Notes under the pieces: generated by a model
The model's database searches: none
Told to the model about the DNA's origin: nothing
What the model saw: only the letters and a program-made list of their open reading frames with translations
Assembly: GCF_000330505.1 (NCBI RefSeq)
Contig: NW_004443681.1
Coordinates: 135,811-161,421 of the forward strand
Length of the DNA: 25,611 nt
Direction of reading: 5' to 3'
Source of the DNA: Entamoeba invadens IP1
Taxonomy: Eukaryota; Evosea; Mastigamoebida; Endamoebidae
In this document: positions 19,540 to 25,611 of the stretch, in pieces
Numbering within the stretch: the stretch's first letter is position 1
How the letters are laid out: each line of letters begins with the position of its first letter
Position numbers and translations under genes: made by a program

Positions 19540-21254
19540 TTATTCTTTTTTATGTATTGTCGTTTTTATTTTATCAGAACAAGTTTTATCCGTTTTCGCA
19601 TCATTTATTTCATCTTCACACTTATTAGTTTGAATAAATGTTTTTTCATATTGGACAACTTCGACTGAATTACTATTATTTTCAACATTTTCATAAATGT
19701 TAGAACAAGCTTCTTTCAAATAATCATCTAATCCATATTTGTTTTCATCCTTGAAATCGCTGAGAACTCTTGAGATACTTGTTGAAAATTGTTCGATTGA
19801 GCACACATTTGAATAATAATTGTTAGTGATATTTTTAATCTTTTTGTTGTGAATTGAATATTTTTTGTTTTTTCTTGTTAAATTTCCATTAATCATTGTT
19901 TGGTATCTCTGTTTTTCTTCTGTTTATACCTGATTGACACATTCAATCCACATCCATTGTGTTGGCTTTGTTTTCATTGTCCTTTTTATAAAAGCAGAAT
20001 GATAGCTTTCCGCATTGTTGTTAGTCCTAAGGTTTTGATTGTATTGGCACCACAAATTTGGTTTGAACAATCCAAATATCCAATTGTTGTTAAAGTATTC
20101 ATAAACAATTTTTAAATGATTGTCATCACTTAATTTAATAACGTTATACTTATTAATAAACTGCTTTTCGATTTCATTTTCTTTTAAAAAAACGAGTGAT
20201 TTCAATTGATTAATAGCTTCAATAAATTCAATGTCGTTGTTCAATCTATTCTTCATTCCATTCATACAACAAAACCTCCATATACATTGACCAAAATGAA
20301 ACAAACAACCCTTGACGGTTGTGCTAGTTTTTGACTCGAGTGCTTTTATAACAGAATATTCAAAATCTACCATTGTTATAGTTCCTTTTCCAAACATTAT
20401 ATATCCCAAATCACTAGCAAGTTTCATTATAGTTTCAATTAACATTTCGTACGTTTCCATTTTTTTATCCACTAATAAACAATGAAAAAGTCGAAAACAT
20501 TCACCATTATTTAGTATACCATGTATTGTATAACTTTGATAATATGGTTCCGGTGAAGCTTTGAATGTTCCATCCATTAAAAATTGTGTAATATTTGAAA
20601 ATTAACAAGTTTTTCTTTATTACCAAAAATAGCAATTGTATAATTTGTAAATAACATGAGCTCGTTATAATGATCATTTTCTTTAAGTAAACCCGTTAAA
20701 TCGTGGAACTGCTTTCGTTTTTTTCGGTATAGTTTTTTACTACTTGAAAGCCTACCTTGATATTTCGTATAGTCGTACCCAGCCATTCCAACCGATGGTG
20801 GAACCAATGGACTTTGTTCGAATGCTCTTTTAGTAATTTCTTGAATAGCTTGAACTTTTTGTAAATGAGAGCCAGTGTGATGGTTGTGAGTATAATTGTT
20901 AACCATTATGTAAGAAAGAAATTGAGTTTCGTTCCCAATTTTAGTTGACTCAACAAAGCGGATTTTAACTTTACAGCCATTGGAATAACAGCTGCATTTA
21001 AAAACATCATGTGAAGCTCCGTCTTTATAATACACACAATCATCAACAACAGGCAAATAAGTACCACGTGTGCTTAATATTGTTGTTATGTTGACTCGAA
21101 CTGTAGTATCAAATTGTGATAAATTTGTTTTTTCTTGTATTTCAACAGTTTTAGATGGTCCAACTACTTGATCCTGAACAAACAAATTTGGTAGTGTGGA
21201 TAGACAATCTCGATAAACAAATTGTGGTTGTGATAAACAAGGAATATAAAACAT
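19540..21254 (-). pseudogene. Mutator-like transposase with zinc-binding N-terminus, frameshifted
   Basis: MULE-type transposase of about 570 residues in decayed form. The first part, from ATG 21254, has a FLYWCH/WRKY-like zinc motif with Cys at residues 89 and 94 and HNH at 123-125. It runs into a stop at 20577, where one base is missing in a T run (minus-strand T5, plus 20579-20583). One phase over, the core continues without a gap: DGTF (first Asp), TMVDFEYS (second Asp), GCLFHFGQ (the C-x2-H seen between the second Asp and the Glu in MULEs) and NNNAESYHS (Glu). A TAA at 19926-19924 then breaks the same frame, which continues as TEEKQRYQTMINGN to the natural end at 19540. So there is one frameshift and one nonsense change in an otherwise whole gene, suggesting recent loss of function. 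The encoded enzyme would have acted on the repeats at 19037 and 21452. Confidence 0.92.
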
Positions 21255-21416
21255 ATGTAAAAAAGTTGCTATTTTTTAAAAATAATTTGATTAAAAACAA
21301 AAATATAAAAAAATATTAAAAATAACCATATATTTCCCGAAAAAAATCGAAAAAATAGTACAAAAAGTATCATTTTTAATAAAAAAAAATAAACAAAAGT
21401 CACTCATTAATTACTT

Positions 21417-21452
21417 ATTAAACAAAAATCCTTAAACAAAAAAGCACATACC
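21417..21452 (-). repeat. MULE right terminal inverted repeat
   Basis: On the minus strand it begins GGTATGTGC and has TTTTTTGTTTAA and TTTTTGTTTAAT at the same spacing as the left end. A further TTTTGTTTATT copy lies inward at about 21389-21399. The repeated word may be the transposase binding site. Confidence 0.85.
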
Positions 21453-21461
21453 ATGCAAGAG
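21453..21461 (+). repeat. Target-site duplication, right copy (ATGCAAGAG)
   Basis: Exact second copy of 19028-19036. The hAT reading frame resumes within it. Confidence 0.92.
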
Positions 21462-21723
21462 CATGGTACACAAAAATTATTAATGAGACTGAAGATCGAT
21501 GTCCAATTATTGTACTTACACTCAGCAACATATTTAAAAAATGCCATCCGAAGTTGTAGCCACCTTTCCTTCACTATTCAACATGGTTTCACGATTAGAT
21601 GCAATGGCGGTGACAAGTTGTAGTGTTGAAAGGAGTTTTTCGATACTAAAATTGGTCTATAAAAATAATATGAAAGAAACCATGCTTGAGGCAAGACACG
21701 ACGGTCACACGTTTCAAACATAA
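21462..21723 (+). pseudogene. hAT transposase, C-terminal part (continuation)
   Basis: Continuation of the interrupted hAT gene. It reads AWYTKIINETEDRCPIIV, then slips one base in the A6 run at 21536-21541, and resumes as MPSEVVATFPSLF. The hallmark hAT C-terminal block VTSCSVERSFSILKL follows, the region used for dimerisation that also holds the conserved Glu of the family. It ends at 21723 (HTFQT, stop). No terminal repeat of the hAT was recognised downstream. Confidence 0.85.
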
Positions 21724-23677
21724 AGTGATTAAAGTTAAAAAATAACATACAAACCAAAGTTACACAAAAGTAAGTGGAAAATATATTTTATGTTTGTTCA
21801 AATAAAATAAAATATATTTTTTTATTATTTATATATTGTTTATTATTTGTAATGATATTAATTAAAATACCCATAATTATTGTTTAAAACAATGATTTAA
21901 TTAATAATCAATAATATATTTTTGTGTGTAATTGATTTGTACTTATGGTGGGTTAAATTATAACTATTTGAAATTTTGTATAATAATATAATAATAAATT
22001 ATAACTAAATTAAATACCTATAAATCTTAATTGTTGATGTACTTCTCTTAATTAATAATTAATAATTAATAATTAATTAATATCTTAAAAACATATTCCA
22101 AAAGATTTAATAACAAAAATTGATTCATATAAAATAATATAAATCGTTATATTTGTCATTTGACAGAATAATATTAATTTAAAAATCAACAAGTTTAAAA
22201 TCATTATTTATCATTTTAATTTATTATTATAGTTAAATATGTTATTTTTATAACATTTAATTTGATTAAATAAATATATATAAAGTTTAATGAACATTCA
22301 TATTCTATTTTATTGCTTTTAATATAGTTCATTAATAATTTTATTTAATTCTAGGTTTATATTGAATATAATTTTACTATTTAATTGGAATTGGTTATTA
22401 ATTTCTTTAATAATAAATTATTTTTTATATTATTTTTCTGAAATAATTGTACTATTATTAATAATATAAATATAAATTGATTTTAAATACATTTTAGTGT
22501 TTTTAATGAATTTTATATTTTGATGTTTATATTTTTATACAATTCATTTTTTAATTTTATAAATATTAAACCCGTCACTGTGTGACACATGATAATGGTC
22601 ATTGGCAAACCCTTTTTTCTTTTTTTCGTTAAAAAAATTTGTAAATTAGTGAAACGTATTTACAACATTTTCGGCAAAATTTTTTGGTTTAAGTATAGTT
22701 TTTTGTCTAATCATGATTTAAGATTCATTTTTAAATACATCTAAGATGTTGTAATTATTTGCTGTTAAATGTGGTTATTTAACTAATAAATATTTTTTGT
22801 TAAAAGTTATCACAATTGGTAATGTTTTCTAAAATATAATAAATGAAATAATGTTATTAAAAAGCAAAAAAAAACAATTAAACAATTATTTTTGATATTA
22901 GGAACCGAATATTGATGCTGTCCATGTGTTTTTTGGCAAATAAGGTTGGGATAACATGTTCCAACCATGGTTTTTTAAATTTTAAAAAAGGCCCAAAACT
23001 TTTGAGGATTTTTCCTTTAATAGTTTATCCAAATAAGTGCTTTTGGGTCAGGGACAAAATATAAATAAATCAGAATCTTTTTTTTAAAATAGGGTTTTGA
23101 AAAAGTATTATTTTGTGTTTGCTCTTTTCAGCAGTAAGTTACTGGTGAAAAAAAACACGAAACATCCCAAAGATTCACAATAAAAGTACTTGTAATCAAA
23201 CAGTTATTTTTTACTTAAAATTGGTTCAACCAGCCTATTGTTTGGTAGTCAAACAGAAAAAAAATGATAAAATGAATATAAAATATATAACATATTAATG
23301 AATAGCAATATTTCGGGAATTTCAATTAATAACCCAAAAGTGTAGTAAATTTGCCTCAAAAAGCTCTGAAATAATGACAAATTAAACTGAAAAAAAGTCA
23401 ATTTGACCAATCAAATGACTAGCAATAATAACATTAACATACAACAATAATATAAGCATTAACACTAATCTTCAATGATAAAAAAAATATTAAATGATAT
23501 ATATTATCATTATATTAGTGTTATTTATAATAATAAAAAAAGCAATTCGGAGAATTAATGTTTTACTTTAAGTGAATTCATGTATTAAGCTCGTAAACTC
23601 TTCGAAAAACTTGCCTAATTATCCATTGGGCATTTGTTTGAGCCAGACACCTTAATGCAAAGGCTATATATTGATAA
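21724..23677. other. AT-rich region downstream of the hAT relic
   Basis: About 2 kb with no gene. The first 800 bases are extremely AT-rich with TAATAATTAATTAAT-type runs. From 22570 the composition is slightly higher but all frames are closed. The right end of the hAT should lie near its start. I found no matching terminal repeat. Confidence 0.5.
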
Positions 23678-23968
23678 TTTGTGTTTTTTTACCGTTTTAG
23701 GTTGGTTCGAACATTCACAGCTGACTTGATTTCCCATCGGACCCAAAGATGTCTTTGTCGTTTATATCATGTTATTTCAAATGTTCAAAAAGCATCACAT
23801 CAAATGAGAAATTGTTATAACGACTCTCGCACCTTAGTTCGACTATTCTGGGAAGGTGCGAACCAACACACCATTTTTATATACGAATGTGCCAGCAATA
23901 CATTCACATTTATTGTACTGCCAACGGTTGTTATCTTAGCTTTACTCCTTTGCATTTTAATCAAGTGA
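23678..23968 (+). CDS. Possible 3' exon or small membrane protein with C-terminal TM helix
   Basis: An open frame with codon composition well above the spacer (runs such as RTFTADLISHRTQRCLCR) ends with a clear membrane segment, FIVLPTVVILALLLCIL, followed by IK and a stop. The frame opens at 23678 with no ATG before 23804. The sequence just before GGTTGG is T-rich and ends TTTTAG, like a 3' splice site, so this may be the last exon of a gene whose upstream exon I cannot identify. From the first ATG (23804) it would be a 54-residue tail-anchored-like peptide. It could equally be a fragment of a membrane-protein gene. Family not recognised. Confidence 0.4.
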   Translation, partial: FVFFYRFRLVRTFTADLISHRTQRCLCRLYHVISNVQKASHQMRNCYNDSRTLVRLFWEGANQHTIFIYECASNTFTFIVLPTVVILALLLCILIK

Positions 23969-24799
23969 AAACACAAAGAAGTTGTCTGGTTTAATGTCTG
24001 CTTATAAATATTTCTTCACTTCAATTCGACACACTTTCTTTATCACTAATTGTAAACTATCACAATTAATCATCATGTCGGGTTCAATCTGATATAAAAC
24101 GTAATAATTCTTGTTGTTATTCTGATTTCATTCTGATGGTATTAATTTGTTATTTCTTTTTCATTTTCAAGAACAACACAAACCATTTCATTACAAAAGT
24201 TAAAATTTACTATGATTAACTCCTCAAATTATCATAAAACATTTCACATAACAAGAGTGCATTATGTTGTGTTGGTGTTTTCCTCCATCTTTCTTCACAT
24301 CTAACCAAGTCTTTATTTGATGTTTGGTAGTTTTTTGCCCTGCTCAAATACTTTCTTATTGTTTTTCTTGGGGTTTTTGTTTAATTCATCCTTTCTCAAA
24401 ATTTCAGCAAATTCCAAATAAAATAATTATTTATTCATTTTAAATAATTTAATATATAAAATGTTTTTATTTAAAACAATTAAGATTTATATGTAACTTG
24501 GTTTTGTTTTTTTTGTCAAATTGAATTTGTTTTATTTTGCCATTATTAAAAAAGAACATTTATTAATTATTAGTAATAGACAAATTTGATTGCCATTTTT
24601 CACTTTTAAATAATGTAAATTGGCAATTTTGTATTTTTTTATCTGTTCTACTCTTCTGAAATAATATAAACATTAATATGTCGTATAACAAAACATTTCG
24701 ACATTAATATATCTTATAACAAAACCCGAATTATATTTATCAATATTGTTTTTAAGTGTAAGAAACAACAATAGAATATTAGTAACCAAAACACACAAA
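23969..24799. other. AT-rich spacer
   Basis: No open frame worth calling. A near-repeat occurs at 24675-24730: ACATTAATATGTCGTATAACAAAAC and ACATTAATATATCTTATAACAAAAC follow each other directly (broken here by small differences), a two-copy tandem of about 26 bases. Confidence 0.5.
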
Positions 24800-25611
24800 T
24801 CAAAAATCACACTTCTTTATGATATTATTAACAACATACATTTGACTATTTGTTTCTGACTTTATATTCGCCTTTTCTATATGCTTCAAACGTGAAAATG
24901 AACATTCAAATGTTGAAGAAGTCACATTTACTGCCTCTACACGTTTGGAAAGATCCATTATAAGCGGGAAATGAGATCTTTCAGATTTAGAAATTCGCAA
25001 GAGCACCATTAATGTTGTAGTATTTTGACATGGAACGAAATTGTCATTCAATTGGCAATGCCTAATTTGCCTCGATTTTTGCATTTCTCTAACAATCCTC
25101 ACAACATTTTGTTTCTTTTCATTTAACAACCCAATGTTTTGTTGTGAGTCAAGTTTTTAAAGAATGTCTTTGGCTTCTTTGGAAAGCTTCACCGATTTTG
25201 TAGCCTTTTGAAGTCTCATCAATTGTTCTTTATTGATTTCTTCGTCTCTGTTTTTTAATTTGGTCATTTGCATTGTGTGGGAGTCCATCCACTGATTGAA
25301 TTGAACAATTTCCAATCTGAGATCCTCGGATATTTCAGATTTCACCCTTTTGAAGACAGGCAACAAACAAGTGCGGACGGCAAGCAAAAAATTCTCGTTT
25401 CGAAAGGAGTCTCAAAGTTTAACAAAGTCATCAAATGTGTTAATGCCAATGGTAGTTTCATTTGTTGCTACGTTGAGCTCTATTTGGCTTGGCTTGAGTT
25501 TTTTTGGTTGGAAGAGTGAATCGAACTGAGAGTGCTTGTAATAAACAATTAAGCAATCCCAGACAAATATCACCAAATTGAACTCTTTCTTTGGATTTGA
25601 CTTTGTGGGTG
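24800..25611 (-). pseudogene. Second hAT-like transposase, C-terminal part, truncated by window end
   Basis: One minus-strand phase can be read from the window edge at 25611 to 24800, broken only by TGA (25414-25412) and TAA (25159-25157). Near its N-terminal side it has LIVYYKHSQFDSLF and TTIGINTFDDFVKL, then a charged helical segment (RNRDEEINKEQLMRL-like). It ends with the hAT C-terminal signature AVNVTSSTFECSFSRLKHIEK, related to the ERSFS block but with Cys where Arg is usual. Sequence and spacing differ from the hAT at 16466-21723, so it is a separate family copy. The remainder lies outside the window, so total length and ends cannot be judged. Confidence 0.72.

Larger units (their letters stand above)
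19037..21452 (-). mobile_element. Complete Mutator-like element nested in the hAT transposase
   Basis: The element is 2416 bp long. Its ends are imperfect inverted repeats of about 36-38 bp: the left end starts GATGAGCATATTTTTTG, and the right end read on the minus strand starts GGTATGTGCTTTTTTG. Both then show a second TTTTGTTTAAT at matching spacing, and a third GTTTA-type copy farther in. It is flanked by the 9-bp duplication ATGCAAGAG. Deleting the element and one duplication copy rejoins the hAT frame as ERVNAR-AWYTKII with no loss, which fixes the boundaries to the base. It carries one minus-strand transposase pseudogene. Confidence 0.93.

Noticed and set aside
20570..20590. Programmed ribosomal frameshift between the two MULE ORFs
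   Set aside because: No typical slippery heptamer with a downstream structure, and a separate nonsense codon breaks the same gene. Simple decay or a base-call error explains it better.
21451..21468. Perfect hairpin ACCATGC-AAGA-GCATGGT
   Set aside because: It spans the MULE end, the target duplication and hAT coding sequence, so it arises from the junction and is not an independent element.
16240..21975. Direct repeat AATTATAACTATTT on both sides of the hAT relic as its target duplication
   Set aside because: hAT elements make 8-bp duplications, no inverted ends adjoin these words, and a match of this length is likely by chance in such AT-rich flanks.
1..25611. CRISPR array, tRNA or rRNA genes, viral genes
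   Set aside because: No regularly spaced repeats, no tRNA-like B-box and arms, and no recognisable viral structural or replication proteins. The organism appears eukaryotic.

Overview
The window is a very AT-rich eukaryotic scaffold piece that fits an Entamoeba-type protist, most likely a reptilian or free-living lineage such as E. invadens or E. moshkovskii. The evidence is compact, nearly intron-free genes with TATA-like boxes a few tens of bases before the ATG, a BspA-like leucine-rich-repeat protein, a Ras GTPase ending in a CAAX box, and several unrelated DNA transposons (hAT, Mutator-like, pogo/Tigger-like). The species is an inference. The first 15 bases are cloning-vector polylinker and there is a 100-N scaffold gap at 15098-15197, so this is draft shotgun assembly.

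Layout. Bases 1-5430 are mostly AT-rich non-coding DNA. They hold a GC-richer island with hairpins (about 985-1276), a decayed minus-strand coding region (1819-2571), a complete 249-bp MITE with 23-bp inverted ends and TA duplications (2603-2855), and copies of a dispersed AACATCGGTTTT motif. Bases 5431-6995 are a broken pogo/Tigger-like DDE transposase. After about 3 kb of AT-rich spacer come three apparently intact minus-strand cellular genes: a Ras GTPase (10099-10713), a 596-residue protein of unknown function (11171-12961) and a BspA-like protein with nine 23-residue repeats (13927-14952). A GC-rich foldback structure with a 14-C run lies between the last two (13357-13504).

The right half is a transposon graveyard. 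A hAT transposase pseudogene starts at 16466 and is cut at 19036 by a complete 2416-bp Mutator-like element (19037-21452). The coding frame resumes exactly after it, at the second copy of the 9-bp target duplication ATGCAAGAG, and the hAT C-terminus ends at 21723. The MULE itself carries a frameshifted, nonsense-mutated transposase with a zinc-binding N-terminus. A second, different hAT transposase pseudogene runs off the right end on the minus strand (24800-25611).

How it fits together. The three cellular genes share a strand but have unrelated roles, and nothing suggests an operon. The transposon remnants allow relative dating: hAT insertion first, MULE insertion later. All seven frameshifts that I can place in the transposase genes fall in mononucleotide runs, which means either slippage decay or sequencing error in homopolymers. 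I see no tRNA, rRNA, CRISPR or viral gene.
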